Below, piece after piece: positions 36,277-43,966 of a stretch of 64,000 nt of DNA. Position numbers and translations under genes: made by a program. The DNA is taken from the NCBI GenBank assembly GCA_964645775.1, contig CAZYBU010000014.1:1-64000 (forward strand), read 5' to 3'. This DNA comes from CAZYBU01 sp964645775 (GTDB taxonomy: Bacteria > Spirochaetota > UBA4802 > UBA5550). How positions within the stretch are numbered: position 1 is the first letter of the stretch; every line of letters starts with the position of its first letter. The notes under the pieces were generated by a model that saw only the letters and a program-made list of their open reading frames with translations, was not told where the DNA came from and did no database searches.

Positions 36277-36723
36277 ATGAGCATAAAAAAAAATAACAAT
36301 GTTGCCAGGCCGGAGAGGGACTTTGATCGCTTTCGGACCAGTCTTAATACACTTTTTAATGACTTCTTCGAAGGTGATATAAACCGGCTGAGAGAGACAT
36401 CCTGGCAACCTGCCATGGATGTTGAATTGGGAAATGACGAAATTATTGTATCTGTCGAGCTTCCCGGTGTGAAAGAGGAAGATATTACCCTGACGATCGA
36501 AAAAGGGTACCTTACGCTCAGTGGCAGGAGAGAACGGCATCTTGAGAAAGAGAAGGGTAAAAGGTTCTTCTCCGAACGATGCTTCGGTACTTTCCAGAGG
36601 TCGGTCAGATTGCCCCGGGACGTTGATGTAGACAGGGTACAGGCGAACCTTTCTAAGGGTATTCTGGAAATCAGGATCCCCGGAAAGGTGAAGGAAGAAC
36701 CCAAAAGAATAAAGGTTGAATAG
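36277..36723 (+). CDS. Hsp20/alpha-crystallin small heat-shock protein, first of three
   Basis: 148 residues. The alpha-crystallin domain is complete: IIVSVELPGVKEEDITLTIE, YLTLSGRRE, FQRSVRLPRDVDVDRVQAN and the terminal IRIPGKVKEEP. It holds unfolded proteins for refolding. It follows AAGAGGAGG directly and is the first gene behind the CIRCE operator. The N-terminal 45 residues contain the usual dimer-stabilising Phe/Arg stretch (FDRFRTSLNTLFNDFFEG). Confidence 0.95.
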   Translation: MSIKKNNNVARPERDFDRFRTSLNTLFNDFFEGDINRLRETSWQPAMDVELGNDEIIVSVELPGVKEEDITLTIEKGYLTLSGRRERHLEKEKGKRFFSERCFGTFQRSVRLPRDVDVDRVQANLSKGILEIRIPGKVKEEPKRIKVE

Positions 36724-36747
36724 ACCGAAGGAGCAAGGAGGTTACCC

Positions 36748-37155
36748 ATGTTTGCCTATCACGCGTACAACGACCTTGCTCAGCTTCGAGACCTCGTGAA
36801 CGCCTACTTTAACGAGGCTGCTACACAGAGGCTTCGGACTGAGTTTCCCCTGGTCAACCTCTATGAAGGGGATGATGAGGTTGAGGTGCAGGCCGTTATT
36901 CCAGGTCTTGCCTCTGATCAAGTGAATATCGAGCTGGCGGATAACAGCCTTATTATTGAAGGCGAAAAGAAAGAGGATTACACCGACGAGCCCTATATGA
37001 GAAGGGAGCGGCAGTTCGGAACCTTTAAGCGTTCCATTAAACTTCCCTACAGGGTAGATCCTGAGAAGGTGAAAGCGGAACTGCAGGATGGAATCCTTAC
37101 AATCCGTCTTGAGAAAAGCGAAGAAGCGCGTCCACGTAGAATCGCTATCAGGTAA
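36748..37155 (+). CDS. Hsp20/alpha-crystallin small heat-shock protein, second of three
   Basis: 135 residues. The alpha-crystallin core is VEVQAVIPGLASDQVNIELA, SLIIEGEKKED, FKRSIKLPYRVDPEKVKAE and LTIRLEKSEEARPRRIAI. It has a shorter N-terminal arm (FAYHAYNDLAQLRDLVNAYF) than its neighbour. GCAAGGAGG lies before ATG 36748. Same operon as the first, 24 bp away. Confidence 0.95.
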   Translation: MFAYHAYNDLAQLRDLVNAYFNEAATQRLRTEFPLVNLYEGDDEVEVQAVIPGLASDQVNIELADNSLIIEGEKKEDYTDEPYMRRERQFGTFKRSIKLPYRVDPEKVKAELQDGILTIRLEKSEEARPRRIAIR

Positions 37156-37166
37156 GGAGGTAAGAG

Positions 37167-37544
37167 ATGAGCGCAACAAAACAGAAGGAACTGACGAAAA
37201 GGGAAGCTTCATACCCGTCCATTCTTCCCCTGGTCGATATCTATGAGACGGATAATGAATATACTCTCAAGATGGAAGTTCCCGGAGTCCGCAGGGAGGA
37301 TGTGGATGTTACTCTTAACGACAATGAGCTTGAGGTGAAGGCGAAGGTAACTAACCGGGAACACGACGGGCGGGAGACCCTGTATCAGGAGTTTGACGCC
37401 GAGAGTTACCAGAGAAACTTCCGCGTCGGTAATGACATCGACCGGAATGGGATCGAGGCTGAGCTTTCCAATGGTGTTCTGACCCTTCGTCTCCAGAAGA
37501 GTGAAGAGGTCAAACCGAGAAAAATTCAGATCAACGCGAAGTAA
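37167..37544 (+). CDS. Hsp20/alpha-crystallin small heat-shock protein, third of three
   Basis: 125 residues, the shortest. YTLKMEVPGVRREDVDVTLN, NELEVKAKVT, SYQRNFRVGNDIDRNGIEA and LTLRLQKSEEVKPRKIQI give the domain. The N-terminal arm is only about 35 residues (SATKQKELTKREASYPSIL). It probably pairs with the other two, since mixed oligomers of Hsp20 paralogs are common. The operon ends with a terminator 30 bp downstream. Confidence 0.95.
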   Translation: MSATKQKELTKREASYPSILPLVDIYETDNEYTLKMEVPGVRREDVDVTLNDNELEVKAKVTNREHDGRETLYQEFDAESYQRNFRVGNDIDRNGIEAELSNGVLTLRLQKSEEVKPRKIQINAK

Positions 37545-37572
37545 CGCGTTTGAGGATAGATATTCAGGCTGA

Positions 37573-37602
37573 GGAGGGTGTCCGGAAGGGCGCCCTCCTT
37601 AT
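37573..37602. terminator. Terminator between the Hsp20 operon and mscS, probably bidirectional
   Basis: GGAGGGTGTCC (37573-37583) pairs with GGGCGCCCTCC (37588-37598) through an 11-bp stem with two G-T pairs and loop GGAA, then TTATTA. It lies between convergent genes. Confidence 0.75.
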
Positions 37603-38681
37603 TAGTCCGATTGCCTCGACAGGATAATTTCCTGCGTTGGGAAGGCGAATTCAATACCTTCTTTGCGAAAGGTGCGCACGAGTTCAAGATTAATGGTTGC
37701 CTGGATGCTCCTGTACATGTTGTAATCAGCCAGTTCAATGTAATAGACGACTTCAAAAATCAGGGCAAAGTCTCCGAAGGAGTGAAAGTTTACCCGGTCA
37801 ACGCGTATCTGTTCGATGGTATCAATGATTTCTTTGACCATCTCTTCGACCTTTTCAATTTTCTCAAGAGGCGTTTCGTACTTGATGCCGAACTTGAAAG
37901 AGACCCTCCGTTCGTTCATGGTCTTGTAGTTGCGGATTCTCGATGCGGTAAGGTCCTTGTTGGAGAAGACAAGCTCTTCCCCGGAGAGGCTGCGGAGACG
38001 GGTCGTCTTGATCCCGGTCTTCTCAACCACCCCCATGTACTCCCCGACGATGATGAAATCGCCCACTTCAAAGGGTTTGTCCAGAAAGATGGAAAAGTAG
38101 CTGAAGATATCGCCCAGGATGGCCTGAGCCGCGAAGGCGATGGCCACACCGCCTATACCGAGACCGGTCAGGAGACCGGATATCTGGACCCCGAGATTGT
38201 CCAGGACAATAAGAAGGGCCAGGGTCCAACCCGCGATCTTCAGAAGAACGGAAAGGGCCTGGTAAGCGCTGGCCCGGGACTCTCCGTCATCCTTCAGCAT
38301 TCTCTGGCGAAGGATGAAGAGCAGGATGTCGAGAACGAAACGAAGGATAAGAACGGCAAGGAGGACCACGAGGACGACTTTCCCTATCTTTTCCAGGCCG
38401 GACGGCATGGAGAGGCCACGGGTGCTCATATAAAGAAGTATAATGATCAGGATAGGGCCTGACTTACTCCTGAGAGAGTCAATGATGGTGTCGTCGATCT
38501 GGTAGGTCGATTTTCTCGCCCAGGATTCAACCCGGCTGAAAATGTACTTTCGAATAATTAAGAGTACCGCCGTACCTCCCAGAAAGAGAATCAGGGCGCC
38601 TATGTAATCGAGAAGGGTATTGCCGAAAATGATTCGACTGTTGGAGATAAACTCCCACAGGGAATTAAGGTGTGCTTCCAT
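37602..38681 (-). CDS. Small-conductance mechanosensitive channel (MscS family)
   Basis: 359 residues. About four transmembrane helices cover residues 20-175. The pore helix is GGVAIAFAAQAILGDIFSYF, a typical MscS TM3 with small residues. The beta domain follows (FLDKPFEVGDFIIVGEYMG, VVEKTGIKTTRLRS). The C-terminal part (GIKYETPLEKIEKVEE) is a cytoplasmic cage domain. It releases solutes on osmotic downshift. It is single-gene, converging on the heat-shock operon. Confidence 0.93.
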   Translation of the reverse strand: MEAHLNSLWEFISNSRIIFGNTLLDYIGALILFLGGTAVLLIIRKYIFSRVESWARKSTYQIDDTIIDSLRSKSGPILIIILLYMSTRGLSMPSGLEKIGKVVLVVLLAVLILRFVLDILLFILRQRMLKDDGESRASAYQALSVLLKIAGWTLALLIVLDNLGVQISGLLTGLGIGGVAIAFAAQAILGDIFSYFSIFLDKPFEVGDFIIVGEYMGVVEKTGIKTTRLRSLSGEELVFSNKDLTASRIRNYKTMNERRVSFKFGIKYETPLEKIEKVEEMVKEIIDTIEQIRVDRVNFHSFGDFALIFEVVYYIELADYNMYRSIQATINLELVRTFRKEGIEFAFPTQEIILSRQSD

Positions 38682-38843
38682 GGTATCCTGCCTGTTTATC
38701 GGAACTTCCCGTCAGGTTCTCCCGAATGGGCTATCTACTTCAATGAAAAAATGGGATTATGACGCCGGAAAAGTCCTTGAGGCGGGATGTTCAGGAATGG
38801 CAATGTCCACAGAAGACCTACTTGTCAATCAGGAGTGAATCTG

Positions 38844-39797
38844 ATGAATACATTTGATCCGCCCTTCTATCTTAGAAATCCGGCCCTGCAGACTGTTCTA
38901 AACAGTACCCGTCTGCGAAACCCGGGGAGTAGCGGCCTGGAAACGAACGGTGTCGAGAAGCATCTGATTACAGGTGAAGGAATAAAACTGCAATACTTTG
39001 AGTCTTCACAACCCGGCCCGGGGAAGAGGACCGTTATACTGCTTCCCGGCTGGGAGGGAAGCCATGAATCAGCCTATATCGTGAATACCGGCCGTTACCT
39101 TTTTAACAGGGGATACTCCGTGATTCGCTTTAATCCGAGGGACCACGGGACAAGCCATTCCTTCAACCAGGGTCTCTTTTACGGCACCCTTCTTGAAGAG
39201 ACCTTTGATGCCGTCAGGATACTTGTCGAGGAGAGAAAGGAGCAGAACGTTTTTCTTGCCGGTTTCTCCCTGGGCGCCAATTTTACCCTGAGAATCGCGC
39301 GGGAGGCCTCCCGGAGAAAATTCCATGGAGTGAAAGGATACCTGGCCGTGAACCCTCCCCTGGATCCGGACCTTTCGACCCGGGCCATCGATGATCATCC
39401 GCTGCTGAGAAAATACTTTATGAGAAAGTGGAAACGATCCCTTATAATCAAACAACGCCATTTTCCCGATTTGTACGAACTGGAAGACGTTCTGGCCATG
39501 GAGACCCTTATGGAGATGACCGGTCTTCTGATAGAAAAATACACGGACTACCGTGGCCCGTCGGATTACTTCAGTCACTATACCATCAAGAGGAACGCCC
39601 TCAGGGAGGTTACGGTTCCCTTAACGATTCTCATGTCCCGGGACGACCCTGTCATTCCCTATAAGGATTTCACGGACCTGGAGCTTTCCCCATCCACGGA
39701 ACTGGTCATCCAGAGGTATGGCGGCCATTGCGGGTATATAAGCGGACTTTCTCTCGGGTCGTGGTACCAGCCCTTTATGGCGGAAATTTTCCGTTAA
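38844..39797 (+). CDS. Alpha/beta hydrolase, YheT/EMB8 family
   Basis: 317 residues from ATG 38844, with CAGGAG about 10 bases upstream; the frame to 38787 adds 19 residues. The nucleophile elbow is VFLAGFSLGANFTLRIA (Ser), the Asp is in LMSRDDPVIPY and the His in YGGHCGYISG. The oxyanion-side motif is ILLPGWEGSHESAY. YheT proteins are putative hydrolases with unknown substrate. Cytosolic. A long intergenic region follows. Confidence 0.9.
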   Translation: MNTFDPPFYLRNPALQTVLNSTRLRNPGSSGLETNGVEKHLITGEGIKLQYFESSQPGPGKRTVILLPGWEGSHESAYIVNTGRYLFNRGYSVIRFNPRDHGTSHSFNQGLFYGTLLEETFDAVRILVEERKEQNVFLAGFSLGANFTLRIAREASRRKFHGVKGYLAVNPPLDPDLSTRAIDDHPLLRKYFMRKWKRSLIIKQRHFPDLYELEDVLAMETLMEMTGLLIEKYTDYRGPSDYFSHYTIKRNALREVTVPLTILMSRDDPVIPYKDFTDLELSPSTELVIQRYGGHCGYISGLSLGSWYQPFMAEIFR

Positions 39798-39850
39798 AAA
39801 ATTCTTGAGTCCTCTCCGGTTCCTCTGCATTATACAAATAATGGGAGAAG

Positions 39851-39887
39851 AGAGGAAGACGACCCTTGAAGGTTCCTTTATTTTTTT
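39851..39887 (+). terminator. Possible weak terminator after the YheT-like gene
   Basis: An imperfect hairpin (AGGA...ACC, loop CTTGAA, GGTTCCT) is followed by TTTATTTTTTT (39877-39887). The stem is short and bulged, so confidence is modest. Confidence 0.4.
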
Positions 39888-40025
39888 CCCGTCAGTCGTC
39901 CTGAAAGGTTTGATATCACATTCTTCTCCGTCGTAAAGAGCCTGATCTTGAGTACGTTTTCCCATCCTGCTGAAACGGGTATATGTATAATCACCTCGGG
40001 CAACGCGTTTTTGAAGATACACGGC

Positions 40026-40052
40026 AATTATACCTCAGGATGTTTTTACGTG
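40026..40052 (-). repeat. 27-bp intergenic repeat, copy 2 (promoter-like)
   Basis: Matches 27172-27198 at 23 of 27 positions. On the minus strand it ends GGTATAATTG, a perfect TATAAT, but the nearest downstream minus-strand gene is absent (only the 3' end of a plus-strand hydrolase). If it is a promoter it would drive a small RNA or antisense transcript across 40020-39850. Confidence 0.5.
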
Positions 40053-40116
40053 TGGACAAATCCCGTCGCCGAAACGGCGAAAATAATTGAGTTTTTTATG
40101 GAAAATTCCAGTCCCG

Positions 40117-40145
40117 CTGAAAATGAATCGTTTTATCTGTATAAA
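40117..40145 (+). promoter_or_regulatory. Candidate promoter of the GAF-SpoIIE gene
   Basis: CTGAAA (40117-40122), a 17-base spacer and TATAAA (40140-40145). The leader is about 50 bases and includes GTGAGG before ATG 40204. Confidence 0.45.
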
Positions 40146-40203
40146 AGGATTTACACCCGGAGAGGGTGTTGATATTGGTCCCTTCTACCAACTGTGAGGT
40201 TTT

Positions 40204-41949
40204 ATGATGGATATATCCCGGATAGGCGAGATACCCAGGAAGATTAATTCTCGACTGGAACTTTCCGAACTCCTTAACGTGATAATGGACACGGCCAAGG
40301 AACTCCTCCGTGCCGAGGGGGCCTCCCTGCTCCTTCATGACAAGAATTCCGATGAACTGATTTTCAATGTCGTTATCGGGGAAAAGGGCCGGATCATCGA
40401 GGGGGAGAGGATCCCACGTGGTCGAGGCATAGCCGGTACCGTGGCCCAGTCAGGAGAGGCAGTGATCGTGGATAACGTGCAGGAAGATCCCCGTTTTTAC
40501 CGGGAGATCGACCGCATGAGCAGTTTTGAAACCAGGAACATCCTCTGTCTTCCCATGAGCGTGGCCGGAGACCTGATCGGAGTCCTGGAAGTGGTAAACA
40601 CCATGGACAGGGAGGGTTTTAATCATGAGGACCTGGAAGTGGCGGAGTATCTGGCTGACCAGGCCGCCATCGCCATAGACAACCGGAGGCTCCAGGATGA
40701 GCTGAATAACCGCATTCATGAACTGACTACCCTCTATCATGTCTCCCAGGCCCTTTCGCTGACCCGCAGGGATTCCATGGATATATTTACCGGCGTGCTG
40801 GAGGCGGTTAGGAATCTTATGAGAGTTGAACGGGCTTCCCTCTTTTTCGTGAATGAAGGGGGTAAGGACCTGACCTGTGTTGCGTGCGAGGGCCTGCCGG
40901 ACGACCTGCAGGGGGCCTCTGTCCCTGTTGAAAAATCTATCGTGGGGCATGTCCTGACCACGGCCGATCCTCTCATGGTGGTGGACATCGCAAGGGATAT
41001 CCCTCCCGCACTTATGGTGAATTCCGGCAAGTACCTTACGGGGTCCTTTATAGCCGTACCCATTATCGTGAATAACCGGCCTATCGGCGTTTTGAACGTT
41101 TCGGACAAGAAGAGCGGGAACAGTTTCGATTCATTTGATCTCAGGGTCCTCTCCACCATCGCCACGCAGGTGGGGGACGCCTATATGAACCAGAAGAATT
41201 ACCAGGAATCACGCTCCAGGGAACGACTGGACGAGGAGATACATATTGCGGCTGAACTTCAGAAGAAGATCATCCCGGAGATACCGGCCACTTACGCAGG
41301 ACATCATCTGGCCTCCTGCTATATTCCGGCCAAGATGGTTGGGGGAGACTTTTATGACTTCTTTATCTTCGATGACACAAAATACGGTATCCTGGTGGCA
41401 GACGTTTCGGGTAAAGGTATTCCGGCTGCCATGTTCATGGGGCTGGCCAGGAATATCGTCCGATCCGAGAGCCGAATCTACAGTTCGCCCGCCCAGCTCC
41501 TGCGTCAGTCGAACCGCTATATCTGGGAAGACTCGGAACATGGCATGTTTGTCACCCTTTTCTACGCCATGGTCGACGCTCATAACGGCCTGATCACCTA
41601 TGGAAGCGCCGGTCATAACAACCAGTATCTTCTCCGCTCCGGAGAAGATACTGTTGAAAAACTCAAAGCGTCCGGCAAGCCCCTGGGAATCGATACCGAC
41701 TTTGCCTTTGAAGAGAAGATCGTCCTCTTCAAGCCGGGTGACAGGCTGGTCCTTTGCAGTGACGGGGTGATCGAGTCCCATGACCCGACGGTTCATCTCG
41801 ACAGGAACGAGGAGACCTTCCTGGACGAACTAGTCCGTCTCAGGGACCTGTCTCCCTCAGAGATGATCGACGCTATCCAGGGTTCCCGTGACTTCGATGA
41901 GTATGGTGAGCATCACGATGACTTCACCCTGCTCATAATCGGATTCTGA
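40204..41949 (+). CDS. GAF-GAF-SpoIIE PP2C phosphatase (RsbU-like)
   Basis: 581 residues, cytosolic. GAF 1 is about residues 20-165 (LLRAEGASLLLHDKNSDELI; ILCLPMSVAGDLIGVLEVVN), GAF 2 about 185-335 (RVERASLFFVNEGGKDLTCV; FIAVPIIVNNRPIGVLNVS), followed by a coiled linker and the SpoIIE phosphatase (380-581): MVGGDFYDFFIF, VADVSGKGIPAAMFM, SAGHNNQYLL, LVLCSDGVIE, HDDFTLLIIG. All metal residues are present. It should dephosphorylate STAS proteins in response to small molecules or redox bound by GAF. Start: two adjacent ATGs at 40204 and 40207. Stands alone. Confidence 0.93.
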   Translation: MMDISRIGEIPRKINSRLELSELLNVIMDTAKELLRAEGASLLLHDKNSDELIFNVVIGEKGRIIEGERIPRGRGIAGTVAQSGEAVIVDNVQEDPRFYREIDRMSSFETRNILCLPMSVAGDLIGVLEVVNTMDREGFNHEDLEVAEYLADQAAIAIDNRRLQDELNNRIHELTTLYHVSQALSLTRRDSMDIFTGVLEAVRNLMRVERASLFFVNEGGKDLTCVACEGLPDDLQGASVPVEKSIVGHVLTTADPLMVVDIARDIPPALMVNSGKYLTGSFIAVPIIVNNRPIGVLNVSDKKSGNSFDSFDLRVLSTIATQVGDAYMNQKNYQESRSRERLDEEIHIAAELQKKIIPEIPATYAGHHLASCYIPAKMVGGDFYDFFIFDDTKYGILVADVSGKGIPAAMFMGLARNIVRSESRIYSSPAQLLRQSNRYIWEDSEHGMFVTLFYAMVDAHNGLITYGSAGHNNQYLLRSGEDTVEKLKASGKPLGIDTDFAFEEKIVLFKPGDRLVLCSDGVIESHDPTVHLDRNEETFLDELVRLRDLSPSEMIDAIQGSRDFDEYGEHHDDFTLLIIGF

Positions 41950-41956
41950 GCGGGAC

Positions 41957-43000
41957 CTACCACCGGTTAAAGACATCCTCCGCGAAACCGAGAACCCTCT
42001 CCAGTTTCAAGGTCTCTCCGTTGTCCAGTTTTACCTTTCCCGAGAAATATCCGAAGACCTGATGCTGGAAGGATGAAAAAATCAGCAGGTTCGTGGTGCC
42101 GTGCCGGTCAACAACCGGCTCGAAATCGAGCTCCAGTCGATTTTCATTGCTCTCGAACCTCCACGGTTTCATGTAATCCTTTTCATCGAAGTGGAAAGTG
42201 ACCTCGTCGAGTTTATGGACCCTGCCGTCAAGGAAGAGTAGGTTCTCGGAAGCGGGGGTCCGGTCACTGAAACCGTAGCCCAGGTTGAACCCGAATCTTT
42301 TTCCGTCTATCCGCGCGGAGAGTGAGCTCCAGTACCAGCGGTTCTGATAAGTCCAGTATCCCCTTCCCCAGTCCAGGCAGGCGAAGGAATCCTCCGGGGA
42401 AAAGCGGAAGGTACGTTCTCCCAGGATGACCTGGCCGTCGGCCGGCATGCAGTTTATCTTCTGGTTGTAGTAAAAGGCCTTCCTGTTCTTTTCCCAGGAT
42501 GTGGCGATGTTCATCGACTCGTCTTCCGGGAACTGCTGGAGAGTAAGGTGCGCTTTCAGACCCCGGTCCCCGTCGGGTGATTCGAAGGATGGGGCCTCCA
42601 TGATGAGGGTACGTGTATCCTGCCCCCTGATAAACCGTATGGAGAACGTTTTGTCCGAGTAGACGAGGTCTCCCTCTGCCGATGAGGAGGGGAAGCCGAT
42701 TTTCCCGCGGGTGAGTAGTTTAAGGGAATCGATCTGGCGGAAGGTGCCCCTGTTGAAATCGAGCCAGCAGATGGCAATCGCTGCGGCGTAACTGAGATCG
42801 GAGAGGGTGACGGTTATGCCGTACCCGGCATCATGGGAAATGATGGCGTAGTAGTCCCATTCCTTGACGCGGTGCCATGAGGCCTGTATTCGGGAACGAT
42901 CGTACCGCCAGTAGGGATGGCGGGCCCAGCCTTCTTCCGTTATGTGTCCTCTTTCATCAAGTAGAGGTAAAGGTCTGATTATCTCATTCTGGCTGGTCAT
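41957..43000 (-). CDS. DUF2804 family protein
   Basis: 347 residues from ATG 43000 (MTSQNEIIRPLPLLD), where GGGAG lies about 12 bases upstream; the frame to 43072 adds 24 residues with no better signal. Sequence blocks SFACLDWGRGYWTYQNRWYW and GFNLGYGFSDRTPASENLLF are typical of DUF2804, a family of unknown biochemical role. There is no signal peptide. It converges on the GAF phosphatase 7 bp away. Function unknown. Confidence 0.85.
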   Translation of the reverse strand: MTSQNEIIRPLPLLDERGHITEEGWARHPYWRYDRSRIQASWHRVKEWDYYAIISHDAGYGITVTLSDLSYAAAIAICWLDFNRGTFRQIDSLKLLTRGKIGFPSSSAEGDLVYSDKTFSIRFIRGQDTRTLIMEAPSFESPDGDRGLKAHLTLQQFPEDESMNIATSWEKNRKAFYYNQKINCMPADGQVILGERTFRFSPEDSFACLDWGRGYWTYQNRWYWSSLSARIDGKRFGFNLGYGFSDRTPASENLLFLDGRVHKLDEVTFHFDEKDYMKPWRFESNENRLELDFEPVVDRHGTTNLLIFSSFQHQVFGYFSGKVKLDNGETLKLERVLGFAEDVFNRW

Positions 43001-43243
43001 TGGCAGGATCACGCTCCCTTTTTGGCGAACTTTACACAATACCTTCGCCACAGGCAAGAAGTAAAATTTCAATGGAGATTATATCGAAGTTTACATGTTC
43101 CCTCCTGTCCGGGCTATCGATCCTGTATGATGGTAAATTTGTCAATCTTCAGTGAGGTTTCGTCTCTTTCTTATTCAGGCCGCCGGTTTTCCTTTTCTCC
43201 CGGTACTTACCTGGTTAAAAATACTATTCATAAGAAACGGGGA

Positions 43244-43555
43244 TCACCATCGTATTATCCGGACCAGGTCCCAGGCCGGTTCTTCGTAGGGATGAACCTC
43301 CTTCAGGGCAGCGATGACGTCTCCGGCCCGCTCTTCTTCCAGAAGTATTTCAACTCGTATCTCTTCGACTTCGTGAAGCTCGCCGATTGATCCCAGGGCC
43401 GGAGAACTTCCCTCCAGGGGACGGAACTCTCCTCTTCCCGTGACCTGCCAGCAGGCCCGGTCGTAGTTTCCCAGTTTACCCGCTCCCTTTTGGAAAAGGG
43501 CCTCCTTGACGTTTTCGGCATCTCCGGCGGGGACATAGAAGGTCAGCTTGAACAT
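43244..43555 (-). CDS. YqfO/NIF3-like (CutA-like fold) small protein
   Basis: 103 residues. MFKLTFYVPAGDAENVKEAL and AGKLGNYDRACWQVTGRGEF, then VRVEILLEE-like VEEIRVEILLEEERAGDVIA and HPYEEPAWDLVRI, match the small alpha/beta domain found inside YqfO/NIF3 proteins and as stand-alone copies. Its ligand is unknown. A stand-alone gene, 243 bp from DUF2804. Confidence 0.8.
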   Translation of the reverse strand: MFKLTFYVPAGDAENVKEALFQKGAGKLGNYDRACWQVTGRGEFRPLEGSSPALGSIGELHEVEEIRVEILLEEERAGDVIAALKEVHPYEEPAWDLVRIIRW

Positions 43556-43966
43556 GATTCCTCTTTCTGCGTTAGTATCGATAGAGTATAGGATTATAAT
43601 GCCGGGGTAAAGATTAATTCGAGGGAGATAGAGACAGGGAGTTTAACGGTTCGATGAGGCATGCTATAAGGGGATGACATCTTCTTTTCTACCTTGTTCA
43701 GGGGATGAGGAGGCGATTACCGTCAATTTTTCGTATTTTCTTGCCTCCTGGAAGGATTAGTTCTTGAATTCATGGGTGAATCCCCTATAAATTGCAGGTG
43801 ACAACCACCAGCATATGATAGGTATAGTTCGGTAAGATGAAACAACCGGCAGGTTAATGCCTGGTTCAAGCAGGGATAGTTATGTGGGTGGTAAAGGTAT
43901 TTCTGGTAGAGTATTCTATTGGTCGGTGGTCATAGATCACGATCATATAATAAATGGAGGTAGCAC
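43556..43966 (+). other. Long leader/intergenic region before the OFA transporter
   Basis: No gene in 411 bp. It contains several potential stems: AGGAGGC (near 43709) with GCCTCCT (near 43745); TATAAGGGGAT (near 43669) with ATCCCCTATA (near 43785); and AACC...CAGG / CCTGGTT (43845-43870). A TATAAT lies near 43597 with TTAGTA 17 bases upstream, and CATATAATAAATGGAGG lies directly before the gene. It may be a structured 5' leader; no known riboswitch consensus is recognised. Confidence 0.4.

Larger units (their letters stand above)
39888..40203. other. Long intergenic region with repeat copy and hairpin
   Basis: No credible gene lies in this 316-bp stretch. It holds the second 27-bp repeat (40026-40052), a tight hairpin TCGCCG-AAA-CGGCGA (40066-40080), and a promoter candidate, CTGAAA (40117-40122), 17 bases, TATAAA (40140-40145), for the GAF phosphatase. 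A 74-codon plus-strand ORF (39948-40172) has no coding character. Confidence 0.5.

Noticed and set aside
39621..40022. 133-codon minus-strand frame in the region after the YheT-like gene
   Set aside because: About half overlaps the hydrolase in antisense; the rest (RMGKRTQDQALYDGEE) could be a tiny peptide, but no ribosome-binding site or family supports it.
39948..40172. 74-codon plus-strand frame before the GAF phosphatase
   Set aside because: Runs across the 27-bp repeat and a hairpin; no coding features.
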